NCBI GenBank assembly: GCA_963695085.1
Contig: CAVOFV010000005.1
Coordinates: 193,709 to 257,708, forward strand
DNA length: 64,000 nucleotides
Direction of reading: 5' to 3'
From: SG8-30 sp963695085
Lineage (GTDB): Bacteria > Pseudomonadota > Gammaproteobacteria > Steroidobacterales > Steroidobacteraceae
Each line of letters starts with the position of its first letter. The stretch's first letter is position 1. Shown piece by piece: positions 33,409-43,259 of this stretch. The notes below the pieces were generated by a model. That model did no database searches. It was not told the origin of the DNA and saw only the letters and a program-made list of their open reading frames with translations. Made by a program: the position numbers and the translations under genes.

Positions 33409-33521
33409 TTGTCAAATCGAGGGCGATGCTCCCACAAACTGCCGCCCGGGTCCGGTGATGCGCGTCACAGAGCGGTGCTGCCGGGCGGCAGAGCGGGGCG
33501 TGGGCCACCGCGCGGGCCATG

Positions 33522-33548
33522 AAAAAGGGCCCCTCGCGGGAGGGGCCC
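33522..33548 (-). terminator. rho-independent terminator of pilA
   Basis: On the - strand GGGCCCCTC and GAGGGGCCC form a perfect 9-base-pair stem with a four-base loop, followed by TTTTT. It lies 50 bases after the pilA stop and separates pilA from the pilB promoter, so pilA is probably a one-gene transcript. Confidence 0.85.
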
Positions 33549-33597
33549 CTGGTTGCTGGCCGACAGATCGGCCGCTATCGGCAACCGCCTGGCACGA

Positions 33598-34110
33598 TTA
33601 CGTGCGGCACGAAGCCGGCAGGTACTTGTCGAGCAGCCCGACCGACGTCGCGACGGCACCGGAGTCGGCACCCGCACCGTCGGTCTCAACCAGCGCCGCT
33701 GCCGGCGTGGCGCGACCGCAGACCCATGCCACGTCGCCATTCGGGCTCAACCACGGCTTGAGCGACAAGGTCAGCGTGTCGAGGATCGCATTGGCCGATC
33801 CGCCGCTGGCCGTGCCGGCGTAGGTGATGACGATCGTGCCCATGTCGACGTCCACGTCGCCGACGTACTTGCCCAGCTTGTCGCCTTCGACAAGGCCGAG
33901 GGCGATTTCGTCGACCGGCCACTCGCCGGTATTGGCAACCGACTCGGCGACCGCCGCCTTCAGGTCGGCGGCCAGCGACAGGCCTTCAGTAACCTGCGCA
34001 CGGATCGTGTAGTCCTGGTAGGCCGGGATCGCGATCGCGGCCAGGATGCCGATGATGGCCACCACGATCATCAATTCGATGAGCGTGAAGCCCTTCTGGA
34101 TCTTGTTCAT
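33598..34110 (-). CDS. pilA: type IV major pilin PilA
   Basis: Structural pilin of 170 residues. A seven-residue leader MNKIQKG is cut by PilD before FTLIELMIVVAIIGILAA, the conserved N-terminal helix with Glu5. The globular part ends with two cysteines (VCG and SCRT), the usual C-terminal disulfide loop. AAGGAG lies eight bases before the ATG; the frame is open a further 31 residues upstream but without pilin features. It lies downstream of pilSR and of a sigma-54 promoter. Confidence 0.96.
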   Translation of the reverse strand: MNKIQKGFTLIELMIVVAIIGILAAIAIPAYQDYTIRAQVTEGLSLAADLKAAVAESVANTGEWPVDEIALGLVEGDKLGKYVGDVDVDMGTIVITYAGTASGGSANAILDTLTLSLKPWLSPNGDVAWVCGRATPAAALVETDGAGADSGAVATSVGLLDKYLPASCRT

Positions 34111-34168
34111 TGAGAGCACTCCTTGAGTTGAGCAAATTGGCGGCGCGGCCGCCGTCGCCCCTAAGACA

Positions 34169-34185
34169 AGCAAGAGCCATGCCAA
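34169..34185 (-). promoter_or_regulatory. sigma-54 promoter of pilA
   Basis: Read on the - strand, TTGGCATGGCTCTTGCT matches the sigma-54 consensus (yTGGCACGrnnnTTGCw) at all but one fixed position, with GG at -24 and GC at -12. Transcription would begin near 34158, leaving a leader of about 48 bases. Control by the adjacent PilS-PilR pair is the expected arrangement from Pseudomonas. Confidence 0.85.
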
Positions 34186-34277
34186 GACCAGAAGAAAATC
34201 CAACTACTTGTTTTTAAAGGGAATATCTTCATGTCGACGCGAGCAGTTCGGCTGCCCTGCCCAGACCGGCCTGCCTT

Positions 34278-34310
34278 GGGGCGTCAACAAGTGACGCTGT
34301 GCGTCGCCCC
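34278..34310 (-). other. inverted repeat after pilR
   Basis: GGGGCG and CGCCCC enclose a loop that itself carries GACGC and GCGTC inverted copies. It begins nine bases after the pilR stop. It could be a weak pilR terminator without T-run, or part of the upstream control region of pilA. Confidence 0.35.
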
Positions 34311-34318
34311 GGCCAGGC

Positions 34319-35653
34319 TCACTCGATACCCAGCTTCTTGATGCGGTAGCGCAGCGCGCGAAAGGTGATGCCTAGCAGCCGGGCGGCGGCCGTCTTGTTG
34401 TAGCGGGTCTGCTCGAGCGCCTTGACGATGGCCTCGCGCTCGACGCCCTCGAGCTTGTCGCCGAGTTGCGCTGCAGCCGCCGGCGCCACGCTGCCCGCCG
34501 CCGGGCTGCCGCGCAGCTGGATGTGCTCGGGGCCGATGGCCGCGCCCGCGCTGAGCGTGACGGCGCGCTCGAGAATGTTCTCGAGTTCGCGCACGTTGCC
34601 CGGGAACATGTAGCCGCCGAGCTTGCGCAGGGCCTCCGCGGAAACGGCGGGCACCTGCCCGAGCCCGGCGCGCACGACCATGCGCGCCAGCAGGGCATCC
34701 ACCAGGACCGGCACGTCCCTGAGCCGCTCGCGCAGCGCCGGCACGGGCAGCTCGATGACGTTCAGCCGGTAATACAGGTCCTCGCGGAACTTGCCGCCCG
34801 CCACCAGCAGGTCGAGGTCGCGGTGGGTCGCCGACAGGATCCGGATGTCGGCCGGCTCCTCCAGCTGCGCGCCGACCGGCCGCACGGTCTTCTCCTGGAT
34901 CAGCCTGAGCAGCTTGACCTGCATCGGCAGCGGCAGGTCGGCGACTTCGTCGAGGAACAGCGTGCCGCCCTCGGCGGCCTGCACCAGGCCCGGCTTGTCC
35001 GCGGTCGCGCCGGTGAAACTGCCCTTGCGGTGGCCAAACAGTTCGCTCTCCATCAGCTCGGCCGGGATCGCGCCGCAGTTGACCGGCACGAACGGGCCAT
35101 CACGGCGCGAGCTGCTGTCGTGGATGAGCCGCGCCACGAGTTCCTTGCCGGTGCCGGACTCGCCGCTGATGTAGACCGGCGCCTGGCTGCGGGCGACACG
35201 CGAGATCATGTCCCGCAGCGTCTCCATGACCGGCGAATGGCCGTCGAGGCGCATGTCCTGCGCCTGCTCCGCGAGCCCGCGCTGCTCCGACAGCTTCAGC
35301 GCCTGCGCCACCAGCTTGCGCAGGTCGCCGACGTTGAGCGGCTTGGACACGAAATCGAAGGCGCCGAGCTTGAGCGCGCGCACCGCAGCCTCGACGTTGC
35401 CGTGCGCGGTGATCACCGCCACCGGCGTGTCCGGCGCGTGCTCCTGCATCCAGTCCACGAGATCGAGCCCGTCGCCATCCGGCAGCCGCATGTCGGACAG
35501 GCACAGGTCGAAAGCCTTGTCCGTCAGCGCGCGGCGCGCCGCTTCGATGTCGTGCACCGCCTGCGAGTCCACCTGCATGCGCGCCAGCGTCATGCCCAGC
35601 AGTTCGCACAGGTCGGGTTCGTCGTCGACGATCAATGCCAGGGGCCGTGTCAT
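34319..35653 (-). CDS. pilR: sigma-54 response regulator PilR
   Basis: NtrC-family activator of 444 residues. The receiver domain (about 5-115) has the acidic pair D10-D11 and the phospho-acceptor D54 in LSDMRLPDGDG. The AAA+ domain has Walker A GESGTGKE and the sigma-54 contact loop as GSFTGA, the form also found in known PilR proteins. The C-terminal Fis-type helix-turn-helix is YNKTAAARLLGITFRALRYR. The ATG lies three bases after the pilS stop with a GGGAGGGAGA ribosome site, so the two are coupled. Its likely target is the sigma-54 promoter of pilA. Confidence 0.95.
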   Translation of the reverse strand: MTRPLALIVDDEPDLCELLGMTLARMQVDSQAVHDIEAARRALTDKAFDLCLSDMRLPDGDGLDLVDWMQEHAPDTPVAVITAHGNVEAAVRALKLGAFDFVSKPLNVGDLRKLVAQALKLSEQRGLAEQAQDMRLDGHSPVMETLRDMISRVARSQAPVYISGESGTGKELVARLIHDSSSRRDGPFVPVNCGAIPAELMESELFGHRKGSFTGATADKPGLVQAAEGGTLFLDEVADLPLPMQVKLLRLIQEKTVRPVGAQLEEPADIRILSATHRDLDLLVAGGKFREDLYYRLNVIELPVPALRERLRDVPVLVDALLARMVVRAGLGQVPAVSAEALRKLGGYMFPGNVRELENILERAVTLSAGAAIGPEHIQLRGSPAAGSVAPAAAAQLGDKLEGVEREAIVKALEQTRYNKTAAARLLGITFRALRYRIKKLGIE

Positions 35654-35656
35654 GGG

Positions 35657-37282
35657 CTAGTCTCCCTCCCAGCGCGCCGGGTCGGCAAAGATGAGCCGGA
35701 AGATGCTGCCGCCGTCGGTTCGCGGCTCGTACAGGAGCAGGGCGCCGTTGCTCTGCGCGAGCTCGCGCGAGATGAACAGGCCCAGCCCGGTGCCGCCCGC
35801 CACGGTGGTGAAGAAGGGCTCGAAGATGCGGTCCGCCGCGACGGCGTCCATGCCCCGGCCGCGGTCCGCGACCTCCAGGAACGGCCGCGCGCTGCCGGCC
35901 ATCCGGCCGGCCCGCAGCTCGATCACGGAGCTGCTGGTCGGCAGCCCGTACTTGGCGGCATTCTCCACCAGGTTCCACAGGATCTGGTGCAGGTGCGAGG
36001 GGTCGATGCGCACCTCCAGGCCCGCGTCCTCCAGTTCGACCAGCAGCCGTTCGCGCGCAAATTCGCGCGTGGTCGTGAACTCCTCGATGAACTCGCCGAG
36101 CCACTCGGCCAGCGGCATGCGCTCGGCGCGGACCTGCTCGCGCCGCGACAGCTGCATGACGTTCTCGATGATGTTGCTGACCCGCTCGGCGTTGCCGCGG
36201 ATGATCTCGATCAGCCGCCGGTCGGGCTCCGCCAGGTCGGTGGCTTCGTCCAGCAGCTGCGCGGCGTGACTCATCGCCCCGACCGGGTTGCGGATCTCGT
36301 GCGCGATGCTCGCCGACAGGCGCCCCAGTGCCGCCAGCTTGCCCTGCTGCGCGCGTTCCGACTGCGCGCTCAGGTCGTCCAGGAAGATGATGACCGGGCT
36401 GGGCCAGCGGTTGCCCAGCGGCGCGAAACGCGGATGCACCTCGCGGGAACTGTCGGTGGACAGCAGGGTGCCCGCGCCCTCGGCATCGCGGCGCGGATTC
36501 TGCCGCCAGGTCGCGAGCAGGTACAGCAGGCGCGGCGACACCTCGCCCAGCAGCGAGCCCGTGCTGCTCCCGGTGGGCCCGAGGACCTGCCGGGCCGCCT
36601 CGTTGATCAGCCGGATGCGGTCCTGCTCGTCCACGACCACGATGCTCTCGCGCAGCCGCTCGACCACGTACTGGGACAGTTGCGCAAGGTTGGCCAGGTC
36701 GATGTCGCGCTGGCGGACCAGCGCCTCGCTTTCGCGCAGCCGGCGGGCCAGCGGCGCAGCCGCCAGCGCCAGGATGAAGATGACCGCGCCGAGCAACCCG
36801 GCCTGCGTGAAGTCCGAGACCTCGACCACGCCGAGGATGGTCAGCGCGGCCTGCTGGACCAGCACCACCAGCGTCGCCGCCGCCGCGATCACCGTGGCCA
36901 TGCGCGAGGCGATCAGCAGGCTGACCGCGCCGACCGGCGCAATCAGCAGCAGGCCGAGTCCGCTGGCGACGCCGCCGCCCGAGAAAAGCAGTGCCGAAAC
37001 GGCCGCGATGTCCAGCGCGACGTGCAGGTAGGCCTGCGCACGCAGGCCCGGCCAGCGGTGCTTGAGCATGACGATGGAGGCCAGGCCGGCCGCGAACATC
37101 GCCACCAGCGTCATCGTGAACAGCGCCGGCCAGACGGTGCCGATGCCGGCGGTCGCCGGGACGATCGCCAGCGTCACGGCCAGCAGGGACGGCACCAGCA
37201 GCCGGTAGATGTTGAGCAGGCCGAGGACCCGCCACGCGAGTTCGGGATCCCCGTGGCCGGATTCGGGATCGCGCGAAGGCAT
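35657..37282 (-). CDS. pilS: sensor histidine kinase PilS
   Basis: Membrane sensor of 541 residues that phosphorylates PilR. Six hydrophobic segments fill about residues 25-190, then a PAS domain (about 210-320), a HisKA segment with SIAHEIRNPVGAMSHAAQLL and an ATPase domain with NLVENAAKYG, DRGRGMD and GGTGLGLFISRELA. This architecture is that of PilS, which in Pseudomonas senses pilin in the membrane. The ATG at 37282 is preferred; a TTG three codons upstream is possible and is slightly better placed behind a GGGGA. Confidence 0.93.
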   Translation of the reverse strand: MPSRDPESGHGDPELAWRVLGLLNIYRLLVPSLLAVTLAIVPATAGIGTVWPALFTMTLVAMFAAGLASIVMLKHRWPGLRAQAYLHVALDIAAVSALLFSGGGVASGLGLLLIAPVGAVSLLIASRMATVIAAAATLVVLVQQAALTILGVVEVSDFTQAGLLGAVIFILALAAAPLARRLRESEALVRQRDIDLANLAQLSQYVVERLRESIVVVDEQDRIRLINEAARQVLGPTGSSTGSLLGEVSPRLLYLLATWRQNPRRDAEGAGTLLSTDSSREVHPRFAPLGNRWPSPVIIFLDDLSAQSERAQQGKLAALGRLSASIAHEIRNPVGAMSHAAQLLDEATDLAEPDRRLIEIIRGNAERVSNIIENVMQLSRREQVRAERMPLAEWLGEFIEEFTTTREFARERLLVELEDAGLEVRIDPSHLHQILWNLVENAAKYGLPTSSSVIELRAGRMAGSARPFLEVADRGRGMDAVAADRIFEPFFTTVAGGTGLGLFISRELAQSNGALLLYEPRTDGGSIFRLIFADPARWEGD

Positions 37283-37395
37283 GCGGTTCAAGCGGTCCCC
37301 GTCAGATGCTGCATTGGCGGGACTTTAGCACGCGACTGGCGCGCGCCAATGGCCGCGGACCAAAGCTGGGACGTGGCTCGCACGCTGCGTTGGCT

Positions 37396-37425
37396 TTGCC
37401 TCGCCTGGGGCGTTTACTTCACAAT
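37396..37425 (+). promoter_or_regulatory. possible sigma-70 promoter of sucCD
   Basis: TTGCCT, an 18-base spacer and CACAAT lie 65 bases before sucC in the spacer divergent from pilS. Each hexamer matches the consensus at four of six positions, so this is a moderate candidate. Confidence 0.4.
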
Positions 37426-37489
37426 ACGCGGTCTTACCGATCATGTTCGCGGCGCACAGCGCCCAGGAACGGCGCCACAGGACCCACGC

Positions 37490-38659
<1,170 letters not shown>

Positions 38660-38675
38660 GCAAGGAACCTGGACG

Positions 38676-39713
38676 ATGAGCATTCTGGTCGACCGCAACA
38701 GCCGCGTGATCTGTCAGGGATTCACGGGCAAGCAGGGGACGTTTCATTCCGAGCAGGCGATTGCCTACGGCACCAGGCTGGTCGGCGGCGTGACGCCGGG
38801 CCGCGGTGGCGAGAAGCATCTGGGGTTACCGGTGTTCGACACCGTGCAGGGGGCGGTCATCGCCACGGGCGCGAATGTCAGCATGATCTACGTGCCGGCG
38901 CCGTTCGCGGCGGACTCGATCCTGGAAGCCGCCGATGCCGGCATCGGCCTGATCGTGTGCATCACCGAGGGCATCCCGGTCAGCGACATGATCAGGGTCA
39001 AGGCGGCGCTGGCCGGCCGCGACTGCCGGCTCGTCGGGCCGAACTGCCCGGGCGTGATCACGCCCGGCGAGTGCAAGGTCGGCATCATGCCCGGCTTCAT
39101 CCATGAGCCGGGCCGCATCGGCATCGTCTCGCGCTCCGGTACGCTGACCTACGAGGCGGTCTTCCAGACCACCCAGCTCGGAATGGGCCAGAGCACCTGC
39201 GTCGGCATCGGCGGTGACCCGGTGCGCGGCCTCGGCTTCCTCGAGGTGCTGGCGCTGTTCCAGAAGGATGCGAACACCGAGGGCATCATCATGGTCGGCG
39301 AGATCGGCGGATCGGACGAGGAGCACGCCGCCGAGTTCATCCGGGACAAGGTCACCAAGCCGGTGGTGGCCTACATCGCCGGCGTGACCGCGCCGGCCGG
39401 CAAGCGCATGGGCCATGCCGGTGCCGTCATCGCCGGCGGCAAGGGCACGGCGGCCGAGAAGTTCAAGGCGCTGGAGGCGGCGGGCGTGCACACGGTGCGC
39501 TCACCCGCGGAACTCGGCTCGGCGATGAAGGCGGCATTGCGCAGGCCCGCGGCGAAGGGCAAGGCCGCGCCCGCCAGGGCGGCTGCGAGGAAGAAGACGT
39601 CCGCGGCGGCCGCGCCGGCGCGCAGGGGCAAGGCCGCAGGCCAGCGCGCAAGCAAGGCCGCCGGCAAGAAGACTGCGCGGCAGGGCGCTGCGGCGCGGCG
39701 CGGCAAGCGCTGA
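38676..39713 (+). CDS. sucD: succinyl-CoA synthetase subunit alpha with a basic C-terminal tail
   Basis: Alpha subunit, which carries the phosphohistidine. Residues 1-290 match SucD: VICQGFTGKQGTFH, GPNCPGVITPGECKVGIMPG and the active-site H247 in GHAGAVIAGGKGTA. The usual protein ends near residue 290. Here 55 more residues follow (39543-39710): about 22 Ala, 9 Lys, 9 Arg and no Asp or Glu, resembling a histone-H1-like tail. The reading frame is unbroken to a TGA. The tail is probably disordered; its function is unknown. Confidence 0.95.
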   Translation: MSILVDRNSRVICQGFTGKQGTFHSEQAIAYGTRLVGGVTPGRGGEKHLGLPVFDTVQGAVIATGANVSMIYVPAPFAADSILEAADAGIGLIVCITEGIPVSDMIRVKAALAGRDCRLVGPNCPGVITPGECKVGIMPGFIHEPGRIGIVSRSGTLTYEAVFQTTQLGMGQSTCVGIGGDPVRGLGFLEVLALFQKDANTEGIIMVGEIGGSDEEHAAEFIRDKVTKPVVAYIAGVTAPAGKRMGHAGAVIAGGKGTAAEKFKALEAAGVHTVRSPAELGSAMKAALRRPAAKGKAAPARAAARKKTSAAAAPARRGKAAGQRASKAAGKKTARQGAAARRGKR

Positions 39714-39783
39714 GGCCGGCGCGGGCGGCGCGCCCCCGCCCAGGTGACGCCTTGCGCCGTCGTGGCGAGGGCATGAGGGTGTC

Positions 39784-41415
39784 ATGATGCGAAAGCTGCG
39801 CATCGCGCTGGGCCAGGTCAACTGCGTCGTGGGCGACGTGTCCGGAAACGCCGATCGCGTCGTCGCGGCTGCGGACCGTGCCCGCGTGCGGCGCGCCGAC
39901 CTGCTGCTGCTGCCGGAGCTCGTCCTGTCCGGGTACCCGCCCGAGGACCTGCTGTTCCACCGCGGCTTCCGCCACCACATCGCCGACGCCATGGCCCGGC
40001 TGCCGCGCGCGCTCGACGGCCTCGATGTCGTGCTCGGTTATCCGGAATACGAAGGCCAGGCGATCCACAACTCGGCGGCGGTGCTGCGTGGCGGGCGGCT
40101 GCTGGCGAATTACCGCAAGCAGCAGCTGCCGAACTACCAGGTGTTCGACGAAAAGCGTTACTTCGAACCCGGCCGCAAGCCGGCCTGCTTCGAGGTCGGC
40201 GGCGTGCGCGCCGCGCTGCTGATCTGCGAGGACATGTGGACGGCCGGGCCCGCCGCGCAGGCCCGCGCCGCGGATGCGAGCCTGGCGCTGGTCCTCAATG
40301 CGTCGCCATTCGAGCAGCGCAAGCAGGCCCGCCGCGAGCAGGTGCTGCAGGCGCGGGCGCGCGAGACCGGCATGACATTCGTGTATGTCAACCTGGTCGG
40401 CGGGCAGGACGAGCTCGTGTTCGACGGGCGCTCGATGGTGGTGGGGCCGGACGGCGCGCTGCTGCACCGCGAGGCGCCGTTCGTGGAAACGGTGTCGGTC
40501 GTCGAGTGCGAGGTGCGTGACGGCCGGCCGGCCGCCTGGCGCGGAACCGTATCGCCCGCCCCGGTCGAGGAAGAGACCGCTTACGGCGCCATCGTCACGG
40601 GCATCCGCGACTACGTGGGCAAGCATGGCTTTCCTGGGGTGGTCATCGGCTTGTCGGGCGGCATCGACTCGGCGCTGGTGCTGGCGATGGCGGTCGATGC
40701 GCTCGGCGCGGACCGCGTGCAGGCGGTCGCGATGCCGTCACGATACACATTGCCCATGTCGATGGAGGATGCGGCGCAGATGGCCGCCGGCCTCGGCGTG
40801 CGTTACTCGGTGGTGTCGATCGAGCCGATGTTCAAGGCCACGCTGGAGTCGCTGGTGGCGGAATTCGCAGGCCGGCCCGCGGACACCACCGAGGAGAACA
40901 TCCAGGCACGCTGCCGCGGCATGCTGCTGATGGGCATTTCCAACAAGAGCGGGCGGCTGGTACTGACGACCGGCAACAAGAGCGAGATGTCGGTCGGCTA
41001 CGCGACGCTGTATGGCGACATGGCCGGCGGTTTCGCGCCGATCAAGGACTGCAGCAAGCTGCTCGTGTACCGCCTGGCGCGCTGGCGCAACGGTCCCGGG
41101 CGGGTCATTCCGCAGCGCATCATCGAACGGCCGCCCTCGGCGGAGTTGCGCGCGAACCAGCAGGACTCCGACTCACTGCCTCCCTACGAGGTGCTCGACC
41201 CGATCCTCGAGGACTTCATCGAGCGCGACCTGACGGTGCAGGAAATCGTCGAGCGCGGCCACGACCGCGAGACCGTCGTGCGGGTCCTGGAAATGGTCCG
41301 TCGCGCCGAGTACAAGCGGCGGCAGGCCCCGCCCGGCGTGCGCATCAGCACGCGCGCCTTCGGCCGCGACTGGCGCTATCCGATCACCTCGGGGTACCGG
41401 CCCGGCGGCCACTGA
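39784..41415 (+). CDS. nadE: glutamine-dependent NAD+ synthetase
   Basis: Makes NAD from deamido-NAD using glutamine-derived ammonia. The 543-residue protein has an N-terminal nitrilase-type glutaminase domain (about 1-260) with the Glu in LLPELVLSGYPPEDLL, a Lys in the NYRKQQLPNYQVFDEKRYF region (split here at the conserved Lys) and the nucleophilic Cys in LLICEDMW. The C-terminal synthetase domain (about 275-540) has the PP-loop GLSGGIDSALVLA. A second ATG directly follows the first, so the start is uncertain by one codon. Confidence 0.95.
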   Translation: MMRKLRIALGQVNCVVGDVSGNADRVVAAADRARVRRADLLLLPELVLSGYPPEDLLFHRGFRHHIADAMARLPRALDGLDVVLGYPEYEGQAIHNSAAVLRGGRLLANYRKQQLPNYQVFDEKRYFEPGRKPACFEVGGVRAALLICEDMWTAGPAAQARAADASLALVLNASPFEQRKQARREQVLQARARETGMTFVYVNLVGGQDELVFDGRSMVVGPDGALLHREAPFVETVSVVECEVRDGRPAAWRGTVSPAPVEEETAYGAIVTGIRDYVGKHGFPGVVIGLSGGIDSALVLAMAVDALGADRVQAVAMPSRYTLPMSMEDAAQMAAGLGVRYSVVSIEPMFKATLESLVAEFAGRPADTTEENIQARCRGMLLMGISNKSGRLVLTTGNKSEMSVGYATLYGDMAGGFAPIKDCSKLLVYRLARWRNGPGRVIPQRIIERPPSAELRANQQDSDSLPPYEVLDPILEDFIERDLTVQEIVERGHDRETVVRVLEMVRRAEYKRRQAPPGVRISTRAFGRDWRYPITSGYRPGGH

Positions 41416-41435
41416 ACCGGCCCGGGCCCGCGCGG

Positions 41436-42236
41436 CTACCAGAACAGCCAGCGCTTCCTGTCGCGTTGCTGCGGTTCGCCGGGGTAATTCGCCGCATAGA
41501 CCTTGCGCGACTGGTCGGCCAGGTCCTGCAGCTTGAGGCCGTCGTAGGCGGCGATCATGATCTGCAGTGCGGCTTGCACCGCGGGCGCGCCGTCGTAGTT
41601 CTCGATGCAGTACTTCGCGCGGGCCAGTGCCGCGACGTACGCGCGCCGCCGCAGGTAGTAATCGGCGACATGCACCTCGTAATCGGCCAGCCGGTTGCGC
41701 AGGTAGACCATGCGGTGCCGGGCGTCATGCGCATAGTCGCTGTCCGGGTAGCGCTCCAGCAGCGTCTGGAAGGCCTGGAAGGCGCGCCGCGCGTCCTGCG
41801 GCGGCCGCTCGGTGAGGTCGGCGCGGAACCAGCGCTCGAGGAAATTCGGGGTGCGCTCGAAATACACCAGTCCCTTGATGTACCAGGCATAGTCCACCCG
41901 CGGGTGCGTGGGATTCTCGCGCATGAACCGGTCGGCGGCGTCCACGGCGGACTCCGGCTCGCGCGCCTTGTAATACGAATACAGGATGTCCAGTCGCCCC
42001 TGGCGCGCCTGGTCGCTGAACGGGAAGCGCGCGTCCAGGGCTTCGTACGCCCGCACGGCGTTGTCGAAGTCGCCGCTGCGCATCATCAGGTTGGCGCGGT
42101 CGTAGAGCTTGGCCGGATCGGCATCGCGCTGGTCCCGGTCGCGCCCGGTCTTGCAGGCGGACAGCGCGAGGGCGGCGACAAGGACGGCGAACGGCAGCAG
42201 CCGGGGACGGAAGGACGTCAAGGCACTGGACCCCAT
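41436..42236 (-). CDS. bamD: outer-membrane assembly lipoprotein BamD
   Basis: Lipoprotein of the BAM complex that inserts beta-barrel proteins into the outer membrane. The 266-residue precursor has a signal peptide ending in the lipobox LSAC (Cys28), then TPR-type helices from AKLYDRANLMMRSGDFDNAV through YKAREPESAVDAADRF to the C-terminus. Family motifs such as HPRVDYAWYIKGLVYF and RYPDSDYAHDAR are clear. The ATG at 42236 is the only one close to the signal peptide. It is divergent from rluD, as in many Gammaproteobacteria. Confidence 0.95.
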   Translation of the reverse strand: MGSSALTSFRPRLLPFAVLVAALALSACKTGRDRDQRDADPAKLYDRANLMMRSGDFDNAVRAYEALDARFPFSDQARQGRLDILYSYYKAREPESAVDAADRFMRENPTHPRVDYAWYIKGLVYFERTPNFLERWFRADLTERPPQDARRAFQAFQTLLERYPDSDYAHDARHRMVYLRNRLADYEVHVADYYLRRRAYVAALARAKYCIENYDGAPAVQAALQIMIAAYDGLKLQDLADQSRKVYAANYPGEPQQRDRKRWLFW

Positions 42237-42250
42237 GGTTGCGAACGCCG

Positions 42251-42258
42251 CAGTATAA
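42251..42258. promoter_or_regulatory. AT-rich -10-like element between bamD and rluD
   Basis: AGTATAAC reads as TATAAC on the + strand and as TATACT on the - strand, so it can resemble a -10 element for either divergent gene. It leaves a leader of only about 8 bases for bamD. I see no clear -35 in either direction. Confidence 0.3.
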
Positions 42259-42281
42259 CGGATTGACCTGTGGACCCCGGG

Positions 42282-43259
42282 ATGAGTTCCTCGCGCATAC
42301 AACTCGAAGCACGCGTGCCGCCGGAAGCGGCCGGCCGCCGCCTGGACCAGGTGCTGGCGGCGCTGTTTTCCGGCCACTCCCGCACGCGCCTGAAGGGCTG
42401 GATCGACGCCGGCATGGTCACGCTGGACGGGGCCGTGCCGCGGCCGCGCGACCGGGTGGCCGGCGGCGAGAAGGTGCGCATCGATGCCGCGGTCGAGGAC
42501 GCCGTGCCACTGGCGCCACAGCCGCTGCCGCTCACGATCGTGCACGAGGACGCATCCGTCATCGTGGTGGACAAGCCGGCGGGGCTGGTCGTTCACCCGG
42601 GCGCAGGCAACCCGGACCGGACCCTGCAGAACGCGCTGCTGGCGCACGATGCGGCGCTGGCGACGCTGCCGCGCGCCGGCATCGTGCACCGGCTCGACAA
42701 GGACACGAGCGGCCTGCTGGTGGTGGCGCGCAGCCTGGCGTCCCATGCGGCGCTGGTGCACATGCTCGAGGCCAGGGACGTGCACCGGGAATACCAGGCG
42801 GTCTGCGTCGGCGTGATGACGGGCGGCGCAACGGTGGACGCGCCGATCGGCCGGCACCGCGTCGATCGAATCCGCATGGCCGTGCGCAGCGATGGGCGCG
42901 CCGCGGTGACCCACTATCGCGTGCTCAAGCGGTTCCGCGCGCACACGCACGTGCGGGTGGTGCTCGAGACCGGGCGCACGCACCAGATCCGCGTGCACCT
43001 GGCGCACGCCGGCTACCCGATCATCGGCGACCGGACCTACGGCGGGCGGCTCGCGATGCCGAAGGGCGCCACGCCGCAACTCGAGGCGGCGCTGCGTGGC
43101 TTCCACCGGCAGGCCCTGCATGCCGCAGGCCTGTCCTTCGAACACCCGGCCAGCGGCGTGGCCTGCAAGTTCGAGTCGCCGCTGCCCGCAGACATGACGC
43201 GGCTGCTGCAGGCCCTGCGCGAGGATGCGGCGTCCGCCGCCCGGGTGCGCGGTGGCTGA
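42282..43259 (+). CDS. rluD: 23S rRNA pseudouridine synthase RluD
   Basis: Forms pseudouridines in helix 69 of 23S rRNA (positions 1911, 1915 and 1917 in E. coli). The 325-residue protein has an N-terminal S4 RNA-binding domain (RLDQVLAALFSGHSRTRLKGWI) and the RluA-type catalytic domain with the aspartate in HRLDKDTSGLLVVA and the ETGRTHQIRVHL motif. A GTG four codons upstream (42270) is a possible alternative start. The gene overlaps pgeF at its 3' end. Confidence 0.94.
   Translation: MSSSRIQLEARVPPEAAGRRLDQVLAALFSGHSRTRLKGWIDAGMVTLDGAVPRPRDRVAGGEKVRIDAAVEDAVPLAPQPLPLTIVHEDASVIVVDKPAGLVVHPGAGNPDRTLQNALLAHDAALATLPRAGIVHRLDKDTSGLLVVARSLASHAALVHMLEARDVHREYQAVCVGVMTGGATVDAPIGRHRVDRIRMAVRSDGRAAVTHYRVLKRFRAHTHVRVVLETGRTHQIRVHLAHAGYPIIGDRTYGGRLAMPKGATPQLEAALRGFHRQALHAAGLSFEHPASGVACKFESPLPADMTRLLQALREDAASAARVRGG

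Noticed and set aside
34111..34318. PilR binding sites of the Pseudomonas type
   Set aside because: No convincing cluster of C/G-TGTC sites on the expected strand; only a single ATGTC is seen on the other strand.
34466..37489. Very long + strand frame running into sucC
   Set aside because: The part before 37490 is antisense to pilR and pilS and low in complexity; SucC homology begins at MNLHEYQ, which has its own ribosome site.
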